A stretch of 64,000 nucleotides of DNA from Elusimicrobiota bacterium. GTDB lineage: Bacteria > Elusimicrobiota > Elusimicrobia > UBA1565 > UBA9628. A program made the position numbers and the translations under genes. The DNA lies in assembly GCA_016218575.1 (NCBI GenBank), contig JACRDN010000023.1, forward strand, positions 62,001-126,000. The letters run 5' to 3'. The first letter of the stretch is position 1. Every line of letters begins with the position of its first letter. Below the pieces are notes generated by a model. The model ran no database searches and was not told where the DNA came from. It was given only the letters and a program-made list of their open reading frames with translations. Below are positions 17,535-26,312 of the stretch, piece by piece.

Positions 17535-18708
17535 GGGCTTGGTTTTCCTTTTGCGTCCAGGCCCATAGGAAAAGGACCAGGGCCGAGGCCTGTTCGTTCT
17601 GGAACGCCACCTCGGTGAAATTCATGAAGAAGAAGGCCGCGATCCCGGCCATGGCCCACAGGCTCCAGGCTCCGCCCTCCCTCCGGGCGAGATCCAGGGC
17701 CGAGCTCCAGAGTGCTGCCCAGAACGCCAGGAGCGCGCCCAGGCCCAGGAGCCCGCGCTCGGCCATTTGATGGACGAAGAGGTTATGCGCCGAGCCCCAA
17801 ACGCGCTGGTTGGCGAGGATTCCGTGGAAATAGTCGGGGAAAAGGGTGCGGTAATTTCCCGGTCCGGCCCCGAGCCAGGGATGGTCGCTGAATATTTGGA
17901 GCCCCACTTTCCAGAGTATGACCCGGTCCATTTGCCGGTTGCGCAGGGGCTCTAGGCCCTGCTGGAGAACCGTCCTCACCAAGGAGCGGTCCGTGGGCAG
18001 TATTTCCCAAAGAACGCTCACGAGCACCACCGTTCCCGCGACCCAAGAGAGTCTGCAACGCAGGCGGTTTGACATCGCTGAGACCGCGGCGAATCCCGCG
18101 ACGAGGCCCAGAAGCGCGCCGCGGGTTTGGTTGAGTAGAAATGCCACGCTGCAAATGGCGAGAAGTCCTCCCGCCAGGAAGCGCTCAGTCCCTGCTTTTT
18201 CATCCGAGTTGGGATGCAGCCAAAAGCATAGGGCCCCCAGCCAGGCCAAGGCGACCTGCTCTCCATAGGTCACGGGATGGACGAAGCCATGGGCGCGGAC
18301 CCAGACCGAGCCGTCTCCGGCGCGTGTGAAGAGGCTTTGCCCGGCCCCGACCAAGGCGGCGGCGGCGAACCCCATGGCCAAGGCCGGGAGAGCCTCCTTC
18401 GGGCGCAATTCCCGCGGCGTGAGAAAGCAGAGGAGAAGCAGCCACGGCTTGTGAAGATCCTTCAAGAACGGCCTCAGGCTCTCGGCGGGGCTCACGCCGA
18501 AAATGGAGGAGAGAAGCCCGGCCAAGAGATAGCCTACCAGGGCCAGCAGGGCCGGCCGACGTAGATCCCCCCAGTCCAGCGCCCGCCGGCGGGCGGTCCA
18601 GCCCAGGGCGATGGTCCACATCCCGGCCGCGATGTTGACCCCGGCAATGGACAGGGGCAGGCACAGGCAGAACAGGAGAATGGCCGCTCGCAGGGGCTTG
18701 TCAGCCAC
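17527..18708 (-). CDS. O-antigen ligase/polymerase-like membrane protein (Wzy_C)
   Basis: 393 residues with about ten membrane helices and a large periplasmic loop. LGAGPGNYRTLFPDY and GSAHNLFVHQMAERGLLG (about 285-330) match the Wzy_C/WaaL signature whose conserved His helps transfer glycan from undecaprenyl diphosphate to lipid A core or protein. The GTG start overlaps the end of the upstream methyltransferase gene. Ligase versus polymerase cannot be told from sequence alone. Confidence 0.85.
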   Translation of the reverse strand: MADKPLRAAILLFCLCLPLSIAGVNIAAGMWTIALGWTARRRALDWGDLRRPALLALVGYLLAGLLSSIFGVSPAESLRPFLKDLHKPWLLLLCFLTPRELRPKEALPALAMGFAAAALVGAGQSLFTRAGDGSVWVRAHGFVHPVTYGEQVALAWLGALCFWLHPNSDEKAGTERFLAGGLLAICSVAFLLNQTRGALLGLVAGFAAVSAMSNRLRCRLSWVAGTVVLVSVLWEILPTDRSLVRTVLQQGLEPLRNRQMDRVILWKVGLQIFSDHPWLGAGPGNYRTLFPDYFHGILANQRVWGSAHNLFVHQMAERGLLGLGALLAFWAALWSSALDLARREGGAWSLWAMAGIAAFFFMNFTEVAFQNEQASALVLFLWAWTQKENQAHA

Positions 18709-19612
18709 GCGGCCTCCGGGCGATGATTTGCATGGAATCCCGGGTGTCCAGATAGAGGAATTTGTCCTCGACGCCGAACGTTCTGATAACGGCCGCCAGG
18801 GCCCGGGAGAGAAATTTTGGGTAATTCGTTAGGCGAGAGAGCCAGTAGTTCCATGTGAATATTCTTCCGTAGGAGCGGCAGAGCGCGGTCTCGTAGCCTT
18901 GGCGGCGCAGAAGCTCCTGCAAGGTCTTGGGCGAGAAATAATAGATGTGGGCGGGCCGCAGTCCCCACCATTTGCCGCGCAGGAGCCGGGCCGAGAGGCT
19001 GTCTATGTCGGGGGTGACGAGATACAGGACTCCACCGGGCTTTAAGACCCGGCGTATCTCGGCCAAGAGCCCGGCCGGGTCCGGGACATGCTCGATGACG
19101 TCTATGGCGGCCACCACGTCGAAGTGCCCATCCGGGAAGCGGGCCGTCTTCAAGTCTCGCTCCGAGATCTCGAGCTTGAGGTTTTCGCGGGCGTAGTCTC
19201 GGGCCCAGCGCGAGGGCTCCACTCCGTGAACCTCGTAGGTGAGGCGCGCGGCGTTCAGGAAGAAGCCCGTGGCGCAGCCCACCTCAAGAAGCCGACCCGA
19301 GGGCGCGAAGCGCCGCACCATGGAAAGGGCGAGGTACGCGTTGATGCTGCGGGAATCGGCCTCCAGGAAATAGTCCTGATCCTGGGTTTCCTCATAGGCT
19401 TGGTGGATGGCGCCGGCCTTGACCCGGGGGCTTGTGTAGACCAAACCGCAGGAGAGGCATTGGCGGATCGTGCCGTAGGCTCCGAACCTGTCCGTGGTCG
19501 CGGCGTATTGTCCGCCGTCCCCGGGCCAGCCTTCCAGGGACTGATAGCGGATTTTGGACTGGTCCTTGCCGCAGAGGTTGCAGGGGACTTCCTCGATCAA
19601 GTCCTGTTTCAT
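18701..19612 (-). CDS. SAM methyltransferase with N-terminal zinc ribbon
   Basis: 303 residues from the ATG at 19612, which overlaps the upstream stop as ATGA; the frame extends 17 codons further but without support. N-terminal CNLCGKD and CLSCGLVYTSPR form a four-Cys zinc ribbon, followed by motif I LLEVGCATGFFLNAA (about 105) and AIDVIEHVPDP. This architecture is common among methyltransferases of surface-glycan and secondary-metabolite clusters. The substrate is unknown. It is probably part of the EPS operon. Confidence 0.82.
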   Translation of the reverse strand: MKQDLIEEVPCNLCGKDQSKIRYQSLEGWPGDGGQYAATTDRFGAYGTIRQCLSCGLVYTSPRVKAGAIHQAYEETQDQDYFLEADSRSINAYLALSMVRRFAPSGRLLEVGCATGFFLNAARLTYEVHGVEPSRWARDYARENLKLEISERDLKTARFPDGHFDVVAAIDVIEHVPDPAGLLAEIRRVLKPGGVLYLVTPDIDSLSARLLRGKWWGLRPAHIYYFSPKTLQELLRRQGYETALCRSYGRIFTWNYWLSRLTNYPKFLSRALAAVIRTFGVEDKFLYLDTRDSMQIIARRPRG

Positions 19613-21615
19613 GGCGCTTTGGCCAAGGCCAAAGAGACCGAGTAGGTTCCGAGTTTGGCCCACGGGTCTTTATCTCGCCGCTCGAAGAGAGAGAGTTCGG
19701 CTCCGAGCGCTCCCGCGGTCAAGGCCGGGGTCCTCTTCAAGCGGAAGGTCTCTCGGACCACGGCTCCCTCCGGCCAGCTCGCGGGGGGGATGAGGTCGTC
19801 GTAGCAGGGCCAGAGCGCGGAGTATTGGCGCTCGGCCGCGTAGACGGGCTCGAAAACAATGGAGCCGTCGTTCCGGCGCAAAGTCACCACAGTGGCGAAG
19901 TCGGCGGCGATTTTTTTCTCGGCCTTCCAAAGCATCTCGAGCTCGAGCCATTCTCCGGCGAGCCTTCCCCGTAGGGCGAGGAGAGACGCTCCGTTGGCGG
20001 CGGTCCAAAGCGGCGGCAAGGCTCCTTGCCCGGGAACAAAGCGCGAGTCCATGAGCCACGCCTTAGGAGAAAGCCGGGCCTCGGCCCGGCAGGAAGTGGG
20101 AGCATTCAAGGCGACGGTCTCGATTTTGCCTCCCGGGATTTCGAGCTTAAGGCCGCCGGCGCAGGCAAAATCTCCGTTATTGTAGAGCATGACTTGCATG
20201 TCCCGATAAGGGGTCCAGGAGAAATACTCCTTGCCGAAAAGCTCGACCTGGTTGCCGTGGAAGGCCCCGCGCCGCGTGGGGCCCATCATGATGTCTCCAG
20301 CCCTGGGAAGGGCACCGCCGCTCTCCGCGAAAGCGTAAACGTGCTCGCGGGGCTGCCTGAAGGCCGGTGCCCGGGCGATCGAGAGCGGGGCTCCCAATAG
20401 GAAGAGGCTGTCGGCCTTGCCGCCTAGAAGTTCGAGCGCTTTTTGGGCGAACCGCTGCTGGAGTTGGGCGGATAGGCTCCAGCCGTAGCCCTCCGCCAAC
20501 GCCGTTCCACCGGAAAGTCCGAAGAAGAGAAAGGCCGCGCCCGCGGCCGCGCGCCGCGGTCTTAAGCCCGCGCTTGCCAGCCACCGCTGCGCGCCCGCGG
20601 CCAGGCATAGAACGAGGCCCAGGCTCGGCAAGTAGTTGTGGCGCGCGCTGATGTACCAGAAATAATTGGGGAGATAGGCGCAAAAAAACCAGCAGGCTCC
20701 GAAGCTCAGCACGGTCCACGGCGCGGCGGGAGCCTCCTCCGAGCCGCGCAGCTGCGCCATCTTCCAAATCCATGCCGCGCTCAAGACGGCTAGGAGCGCC
20801 GCCGTGGGTCCCGGCCCCCCGGCCCAGCTGTGCAGGGCCTCCCAGGCCGGCAGTTTGCGCATGGGGACGAAGGAATCGAGCAAGGAGTGGAGGAAGCTTC
20901 CCGGCATATTCCCAAAGCGAATCATGGGCCGTCCTCCGTTCGAGACGGGCGCCAAGAGACGCAGGAGGCAATGGATCCCATCCACTGCCAAGCCGAAGAC
21001 CGCGATCCCGGCCAAAGCCTCATGGGAAGGACGGGGCTCCGGAGCGAGGCGGCGCAGGAAGAAAAGAAGGGGGATCCACATGAAGAAGGCCTGGTCGTAG
21101 TCGAAGGCGGCCAGGGCGTAAAAAGCCAGGGCCAATCCCCATCTGGCGGCGGGCCGCAGAGAAGCGATTCCCGCAGCCAAGAAGGAGAGGAGGATGAAAG
21201 TCGTGGATAGGAGGTTCATGGCTATGGCCGAGGTCCAGAAATGAGTCTCTCCGTGGTTGGGATAGACCAGGAAAAGCCCGCTGGCGAGCAGTCGCTGGGA
21301 CTCGGCAAGGCCCATCTGCCCGAGGAGGGCATAGACCAGGCCCACGTTGAGGAGGTCGAGGAAAAGCCCGAAGAGGTGCAGGCGCGCGGGGTCGGGTCCC
21401 AGGATTTTGTAGAGCGCGGCGTAATAGAGGATGTAGAGGTTGCGCCCCGGCACGTAGTCCAGAAACTCGCGGCGCATCTGGCTCCAGCGCGGTTTCGACA
21501 GGGTTGCGTGGAAGGCGTGGTCGTCGAGGTGGAGCCCGGCCTGAGGAGCGTGCGGGCCGAAAATAAGCCCTCCCGCCAAGGCGAGAAAGGCCAGAGATGG
21601 GATAGAGCGCAGCAT
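19609..21615 (-). CDS. Polytopic membrane glycosyltransferase-like protein
   Basis: 668 residues from the ATG at 21615 (a TTG one codon earlier is possible). About eleven helices fill the first 400 residues, with the acidic HLDDHAFH motif in the first loop and YISARHNYLPSLGLVL in the last, both typical of O-mannosyltransferase-like GT-C proteins. The remaining 270 residues are a periplasmic beta-rich domain. It heads the EPS operon; a perfect TATAAT ends 11 bases before the ATG with no Shine-Dalgarno sequence. Confidence 0.7.
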   Translation of the reverse strand: MLRSIPSLAFLALAGGLIFGPHAPQAGLHLDDHAFHATLSKPRWSQMRREFLDYVPGRNLYILYYAALYKILGPDPARLHLFGLFLDLLNVGLVYALLGQMGLAESQRLLASGLFLVYPNHGETHFWTSAIAMNLLSTTFILLSFLAAGIASLRPAARWGLALAFYALAAFDYDQAFFMWIPLLFFLRRLAPEPRPSHEALAGIAVFGLAVDGIHCLLRLLAPVSNGGRPMIRFGNMPGSFLHSLLDSFVPMRKLPAWEALHSWAGGPGPTAALLAVLSAAWIWKMAQLRGSEEAPAAPWTVLSFGACWFFCAYLPNYFWYISARHNYLPSLGLVLCLAAGAQRWLASAGLRPRRAAAGAAFLFFGLSGGTALAEGYGWSLSAQLQQRFAQKALELLGGKADSLFLLGAPLSIARAPAFRQPREHVYAFAESGGALPRAGDIMMGPTRRGAFHGNQVELFGKEYFSWTPYRDMQVMLYNNGDFACAGGLKLEIPGGKIETVALNAPTSCRAEARLSPKAWLMDSRFVPGQGALPPLWTAANGASLLALRGRLAGEWLELEMLWKAEKKIAADFATVVTLRRNDGSIVFEPVYAAERQYSALWPCYDDLIPPASWPEGAVVRETFRLKRTPALTAGALGAELSLFERRDKDPWAKLGTYSVSLALAKAP

Positions 21616-21626
21616 CAAGAAAATAA

Positions 21627-21632
21627 ATTATA
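21627..21632 (-). promoter_or_regulatory. TATAAT -10 box of the EPS operon
   Basis: A perfect TATAAT on the minus strand is followed by 11 bases and the ATG. The divergent plus-strand gene at 21647 has GATAAT (21633-21638) eight bases before its ATG, so two back-to-back promoters share about 20 AT-rich bases. Confidence 0.45.
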
Positions 21633-21646
21633 GATAATAAAGCTCC

Positions 21647-23383
21647 ATGGCGGACGCGCCCCCGGTGCATTTCCAATCAGTCTCAGCCCCTCTGCCAAGG
21701 GGCGGAGGGACCTGGATTTATCTCGGTTGGGACGTCGCGCGACGCGAGCGGCTTTCCCGGGCCTGGGGCCGATTTCCCGAGCCCTTGGGCTTGCGCCTGT
21801 CCGAGGCCGGAGAGCGCTTGCGCGGGCCTTTCCTCGACCTGGTGGCCGAGTGGGGGCGCCGCCAAGAGGACTCCCCCGCCTGGTGGGCGGGCACCTTGGC
21901 CTGGAAGTCCTGGAGCGCCTCCCAGCTCTTCCAGCTGTGCTGCTATCTTGAAGTGGCCGCTCGCGTCGCGCGCGAGCGGCCGGGGGAGGGCCTCGTTGTC
22001 GTTATCGAGGATCCGTGGCTTCTGCGCCAAGTTGAGGCCGCTCTTTTCCAAGAAATAGGAGTCCCATCTAGATCCATGGCAGAGCTCTGGCAGCGCCGCG
22101 CAGCGGCGCTGCTGACTGGACTAGCCCGGCGCTGGTTCTGGGCCTGCCGCATGGCTTTTTCCGCCCTGCGCACCGCGGCTTCTCAGCGATCCGTCGCGCC
22201 TCCCCCTCCCGCAGGCCCGCCCGCGGTGCTCATTTACAGCTATCTGGTCGAGCGCTGTCTGGCGGGTGGGCGCTGGACCGATCCCTACCTTCCCGGCCTC
22301 GAGGAGGAGCTCTCGGCCGCGGGGGCGTCCGCGGTGCGCTGCACGGATCCCGATGTCACGGGCTTCGAGAGGCGCCTGGCCGTCCGCGGAAGCGTCGAGC
22401 CTCTCATGCGCTGGGCTTCGCTCGGGGGCTTCTTGCGCGCGCTGGCGGCCCTGCCGCCGGAGCCGCCCGGCCCCCGCGTTTTGGCGGGCCTGCCCATAGA
22501 ACTCCTTGTCCGGCGCGAATGGTGGCACGATTTTTCGCGCTCCGGCCGGTGCGCCCATTTATTTTTCTGGGACGCGGCCGAGCGCCTCCTTTCCTCCCGC
22601 CCTTGGAAGGCCTTGGTCCTGGCCTGGGAAGGCCAGCCCCAGGAGCGCCTGCTCGCCTTGGCCGCGCGCCGCCGGTGCGTGAAAGTGGTCGGCTCCCAGC
22701 ATACCACGGTCTCGCCCTGGCAGCTGCCCTTCCTCCTGGGTCGGGGGGAGGCGGAGTGGGCGCCCTTCCCGGATGCCCTGCTCACCGCGGGGCCCCATCC
22801 CCGGGAAGTCCTGGCCCAGGGCGGCGTTCCTGAATCCAGACTGCGCGGCGGCGGCAGCCGGCGATTCAGGGCGCCCGTCTTTGCCGCAGGCGAAAAGGGA
22901 GAGGAGATTCTAGTCGTCCTTCCGGTGGATCCCCTGCGCGCCAGGCACCTGCTCTCGGCCATCTCCAGGGCTTTTCCGGACGGCCGGCTTCCCGCTCCCG
23001 CCGCGGTCAAGCCCCACCCCGGCGATCCCCACGCGGCGAGGGACCTTCCTTTCCCCGCCCGGATCGCCCGCGAGGCCTTCGCCGAGGCCGTCAAGCGCTC
23101 GCGCCTAGTGGTTTACACGAGCACGGCCGCGGGCTTGGAGGCCCTGGCGCTGGGCGTTCCCGCTCTGCGCTACCGCTCGGATTCCTTGCTCGACATAGAT
23201 CCCTCGGACGTTTTAAGCGACGAGCTTCTGTCCACTGCGAGCGACGCGGATTTCAAGGAAGCGCTCGAGTCCATGCTCCGCGAGCCGCGGCGACCAACTC
23301 CCGAGGCCGTGTCCGCGGCCTTGGCCCGGCTCTTCGAGCCCGCCCAGCCCGAAGCGTGGCGGCAGGAAATCCTGGGATTCTAG
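21647..23383 (+). CDS. Surface carbohydrate biosynthesis protein, GT-B-like C-terminal domain
   Basis: 578 residues. The C-terminal third has VKPHPGDPHAARDL and RLVVYTSTAAGLEALALGVP, the pattern of GT-B capsule/LPS transferases and CDP-glycerol transferase-like proteins. The N-terminal part (WAGTLAWKSWSASQLFQLCC; WWHDFSRSGR) looks like uncharacterised surface-carbohydrate proteins found beside flippases. No membrane helices. It is divergent from the EPS operon and shares its promoter region. The stop codon TAG lies within the left terminus of a MITE-like element. Confidence 0.6.
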   Translation: MADAPPVHFQSVSAPLPRGGGTWIYLGWDVARRERLSRAWGRFPEPLGLRLSEAGERLRGPFLDLVAEWGRRQEDSPAWWAGTLAWKSWSASQLFQLCCYLEVAARVARERPGEGLVVVIEDPWLLRQVEAALFQEIGVPSRSMAELWQRRAAALLTGLARRWFWACRMAFSALRTAASQRSVAPPPPAGPPAVLIYSYLVERCLAGGRWTDPYLPGLEEELSAAGASAVRCTDPDVTGFERRLAVRGSVEPLMRWASLGGFLRALAALPPEPPGPRVLAGLPIELLVRREWWHDFSRSGRCAHLFFWDAAERLLSSRPWKALVLAWEGQPQERLLALAARRRCVKVVGSQHTTVSPWQLPFLLGRGEAEWAPFPDALLTAGPHPREVLAQGGVPESRLRGGGSRRFRAPVFAAGEKGEEILVVLPVDPLRARHLLSAISRAFPDGRLPAPAAVKPHPGDPHAARDLPFPARIAREAFAEAVKRSRLVVYTSTAAGLEALALGVPALRYRSDSLLDIDPSDVLSDELLSTASDADFKEALESMLREPRRPTPEAVSAALARLFEPAQPEAWRQEILGF

Positions 23384-23530
23384 TGTAGTGTCCCGGAGGG
23401 AAGGCCCATCTTTGGAGCATTTCGTCGTTGCTCCTCGGTTACAGGCCTCGGCCCGCGCCCTCGTCGCGCCTAGAACTGTTCTCAAATCTGGGCCTTCCAT
23501 TGTCCAGTTATTTCCGGGACACTACACTAG
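23380..23530. mobile_element. 151-bp MITE-like element with 18-bp perfect terminal inverted repeats
   Basis: CTAGTGTAGTGTCCCGGA at 23380-23397 is exactly complementary to 23513-23530. Inside, GGAAGGCCCA (left) and its complement (right) extend the repeat, with a 14-base segment present only on the right arm. No coding capacity. The left end supplies the stop codon of the upstream gene. The termini contain CTAG/TA, compatible with a TA-targeting element, but no duplication can be proven from one copy. Confidence 0.6.
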
Positions 23531-23558
23531 GGTTTCAATCGTCAAACGTGTTTTAAGG

Positions 23559-24623
23559 TCACAAGAGCGCGTCAAGCGCCCGCGAATAAGCTTGCCAGAA
23601 AGGATCGACAACCGGATGCGTGAGCGTTCGTTCGCGTCTCCCGCTCAAGATTTTAATTCCCCTCTCTGGTCGGAGGATTTCTCCGATAACAGCGGCAGGG
23701 ATGCCTCGACGCTTGAAAGCTTTCATTAAGCGGCCGGTGTGGTGCTCCCGGCAGGTCAACAACAACGTCCCCTCGCTAATCGAAGCGTACGGGTCGATGC
23801 GAAATAACTCGCATATCTTGGCTGCCGCATCGGATACCGGCACAGCACCCTGATCAATATGCAGGCCTACGCCAGAAGCGCGTGCTATTTCGTAGAGGCC
23901 GCCCCAAACTCCACACTCGGTTGCGTCGTGCATGGCACTGACGCCGCGGTCACGCAACCCAATCGCCGCTGCGGCCAATGCATCATCGACCGTCGACATC
24001 TGCCAAAATAATTTTTCCGCCTGGCACGCGAAGTCGGTGCCGCAACGTTCCGCGATGAAGCGAGGGAAAGTGACCGCAAAAAGACCGGCCGCCTCTATGG
24101 CGGCTCCTTTCGTGATTATGATCATATCTCCGGGACGCGCCATTTCGGTCGTTACATAGCTGTCGCGGCGACCCATGGCCATCATCGTCGCTCCACCGAT
24201 CATTGGGTACTGGCATCCCGCGTATTTCGCCGTGTGCCCGGTCACGATGCTAACGCCGTATTTCACGCACTCTCGGTGGAACACGCTCCAGAATGCCTCC
24301 AGATCCGCGCGGCTTGTCGTCAGCGGCAGATTCATGTCCACGGCCAAGTAGGCCGGCTTGAGGCCGCTGGTGGCGATATCCGAGGCCAGGATATGAAATG
24401 CAAACCATGCGGCGCGTTCCCAACCATACTGAGGAACGACGAATAAGGGGTCGCAGGTTACCGCCATCACCTGGCCTCCACCCAGGTCCACGATCCCACA
24501 GTCGACGCCGTGGCGCGGCCCGGTCAATATTCGTTTCGAGCGCGCTCCTAGCCGTGGATAGATAATGGCGTCGAATATTTCCGGAGGAATCTTTCCAATG
24601 CTCGGCAATTCTTCTTTTTTCAT
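23559..24623 (-). CDS. PurM/HypE-superfamily (AIR synthase-related) protein in the thiamine operon; possible ThiL substitute
   Basis: 354 residues. It has the PurM-superfamily layout: GVDCGIVDLGGGQVMAVTCD near residue 40, HILASDIATSGLKPAYLAVD near 80, the GDMIIITKGAAIEAAG loop near 165 and the C-terminal half with HDATECGVWGGLYEIARAS. It is the third gene after thiD and thiE under a TPP riboswitch, each overlapping the next by 4 bases. ThiL (thiamine-phosphate kinase) belongs to the same superfamily, so a kinase role is a reasonable guess. However, the canonical ThiL IGDDAA motif is replaced by HGVDCG, so this is not a standard ThiL. Confidence 0.7.
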   Translation of the reverse strand: MKKEELPSIGKIPPEIFDAIIYPRLGARSKRILTGPRHGVDCGIVDLGGGQVMAVTCDPLFVVPQYGWERAAWFAFHILASDIATSGLKPAYLAVDMNLPLTTSRADLEAFWSVFHRECVKYGVSIVTGHTAKYAGCQYPMIGGATMMAMGRRDSYVTTEMARPGDMIIITKGAAIEAAGLFAVTFPRFIAERCGTDFACQAEKLFWQMSTVDDALAAAAIGLRDRGVSAMHDATECGVWGGLYEIARASGVGLHIDQGAVPVSDAAAKICELFRIDPYASISEGTLLLTCREHHTGRLMKAFKRRGIPAAVIGEILRPERGIKILSGRRERTLTHPVVDPFWQAYSRALDALL

Positions 24624-25252
24624 AGAGTGTACTCTAGACTATGGTTTAACGTTTCAACGGCACGACCGGCATTGCGGGCCGCAAAAGCAGCTGAAACCAC
24701 CGCTACGGAGTCCGCGCCCGCGCGCATGAGCGCGCCTGCGTTGGCCGCGGTGACTCCGCCGATGGCCACGATCGGTACGGTCATGCGTCGTCGCGCCTTT
24801 CCGAGAATCTCCATGGGGAGCAACGGCTCGTCGGGTTTTGTCGGTGAAGGAAAAAACGCGCCAAAAGACACATAGCTTGCTCCGCGGCGCTCCATTTCAA
24901 TGGCATGCGCGAGGTCGCCGTAACAAGAGACGCCGATGATCGCATTTGGGCCGAGGAGCTCGTGTGCCGCTTCCACCGGTGGATCCACCGCTCCGAGATG
25001 CACACCGTCAGCCTTGATCAAGCGCGCCAGCAACGGGTCATCGTTGACGATCAGCTTGATGCCTAGACGCTTTGTTTGCGCGGAAAGCTCTTGTCCCAAT
25101 TCCGCTCGGTCGCGCAGCAGTGAGGACTTCTCGCGAAATTGAATAATCTGGACGCCAGATGCAGCCACCTGCCGGATGCGCTCTAAGAAATTCCGGCGCA
25201 GGATTAATCGTTCATCCGTAATCACGTGGAGTCGACCAAGTCCTGAGTTCAT
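24620..25252 (-). CDS. thiE: Thiamine-phosphate synthase
   Basis: 210 residues forming a TIM barrel of the ThiE/TenI family. IIQFREKSS holds the pyrimidine-binding residues, LIVNDDPLLA and GVHLGA the diphosphate/Mg site, PSPTKPDE the PTPTK-like loop, and IVAIGGVTAANAGALMRAGA the phosphate-binding end. It joins HMP diphosphate with thiazole phosphate. The ATG overlaps the thiD stop. IGVSCY and VSFGAFFPSPTK vary slightly from the commonest ThiE forms, but catalytic positions look intact; a TenI-like regulator is less likely given the operon. Confidence 0.88.
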   Translation of the reverse strand: MNSGLGRLHVITDERLILRRNFLERIRQVAASGVQIIQFREKSSLLRDRAELGQELSAQTKRLGIKLIVNDDPLLARLIKADGVHLGAVDPPVEAAHELLGPNAIIGVSCYGDLAHAIEMERRGASYVSFGAFFPSPTKPDEPLLPMEILGKARRRMTVPIVAIGGVTAANAGALMRAGADSVAVVSAAFAARNAGRAVETLNHSLEYTL

Positions 25253-26109
25253 GGCGCGTTCCAGTGATGGAGAATCGGCCCGCAGCCGGAACCGAGTCCC
25301 GGAGCGGCGCAGATCGCTCCAGCAACGTAATCTTTCGCGCGCAGCGCCGCCTCGCGCAAATTCAGCCCCAGCGCCAAATAGGCCGCCAAGGCAGCAGACA
25401 AAGTGCAGCCGGTTCCATGAGTATGGCGTGAATTGATTCTTGGGCCGTCCAATGTTAGGAATCTGACCCGATCGAACAGAATATCCTTGCAGCGAGCGCC
25501 CCGCGTATGACCACCCTTGAGCAAGACGGCTCGCGGACCGAAGGCGACTATGCTGCGCGCCGCCGCGCGCATCGCGGCTGCGCCGATAATTCGCCGCCCA
25601 ATGAGAGCCTCCGCCTCCGGCAGATTCGGCGTTACGATCCCTGCCAGCGGCAATAGACGCTTGATTAAAGCTTCCCGCGCGTCGATTTTCAGTAAAACCG
25701 ATCCGCCCTTGGCCACCATGACGGGGTCGATGACCAGATTATGGAATCGACAGCGGGTCAGAATCGCCGAAACCGTCTCGACGATCGCGGCGTTAGACAG
25801 CATCCCTGTTTTGACCGCGTCAACACCGAGATCATCAGCGACCGCCTCAAACTGCTTGACGATGAGTTGCGGGGGCATGTCCATGGCCGCCAGCACCCCG
25901 CGCGTGTTCTGTGCGGTGATCGCTGTGACGACGCTCATCCCATAGACTTTCAGCGCCGCGAAAGTCTTCAGGTCGGCTTGAATGCCTGCGCCACCGCCAG
26001 AGTCCGAGCCAGCGATGGTCAATACCCGAGGAACCGGAGGACGGTCTTGTCGAGTTGATGAGACCCGACCATAGGGCAGGGTTGGGCAGGAAAGGCGAAC
26101 TTCATTCAT
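25249..26109 (-). CDS. thiD: Hydroxymethylpyrimidine/phosphomethylpyrimidine kinase
   Basis: 286 residues of the ribokinase-like ThiD family. VLTIAGSDSGGGAGIQADLKT near 29-49 is the family signature, VVTAITAQNTRGV follows, DPVMVAKGG is the substrate loop, and HTHGTGCTLSAALAAYLA near 230 is the anion-hole/catalytic motif. It phosphorylates HMP and HMP-P. It is the first gene after the TPP riboswitch, whose 3' end contains its GGAGG ribosome-binding site. Confidence 0.95.
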   Translation of the reverse strand: MNEVRLSCPTLPYGRVSSTRQDRPPVPRVLTIAGSDSGGGAGIQADLKTFAALKVYGMSVVTAITAQNTRGVLAAMDMPPQLIVKQFEAVADDLGVDAVKTGMLSNAAIVETVSAILTRCRFHNLVIDPVMVAKGGSVLLKIDAREALIKRLLPLAGIVTPNLPEAEALIGRRIIGAAAMRAAARSIVAFGPRAVLLKGGHTRGARCKDILFDRVRFLTLDGPRINSRHTHGTGCTLSAALAAYLALGLNLREAALRAKDYVAGAICAAPGLGSGCGPILHHWNAP

Positions 26110-26110
26110 A

Positions 26111-26194
26111 TTCCCTCCGCTGGTATTACCCAGATCAGGTTTTTAGGGTCTCCCGAGGTATCGGGACTCTCAGCCTGGTCTCACCAAGCTCCCC
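26111..26194 (-). ncRNA. TPP riboswitch (THI element)
   Basis: The minus strand shows the aptamer signatures in order: GGGGAGCTTGG (P1 5' side), GGCTGAGAG, the P3 stem TCCCGA/TCGGGA, ACCTGATCTGGGTAATACC, and GCGGAGGGAAT ending two bases before the thiD ATG. The ribosome-binding GGAGG is part of the 3' P1 region and no terminator hairpin lies between aptamer and gene, so control is probably at translation start. A TAAAAT box lies at 26208-26213, just upstream. Confidence 0.95.
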
Positions 26195-26312
26195 AAACTT
26201 CTTCTTTATTTTACAAAAATTGACGATGGAATAGCATGTTTGGCGTATTCAATGTGTTGCATCCGCGACCCAAGTTTGAAAGCGTTCGTCCTGCTTCATG
26301 ACTCAGGGCTTG

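Noticed and set aside
23559-24623. Annotation as hydrogenase maturation protein HypE
   Set aside because: The C-terminal HypE Pro-Arg-Ile-Cys-type tail is absent and the gene lies in a thiamine operon; superfamily membership only is supported.
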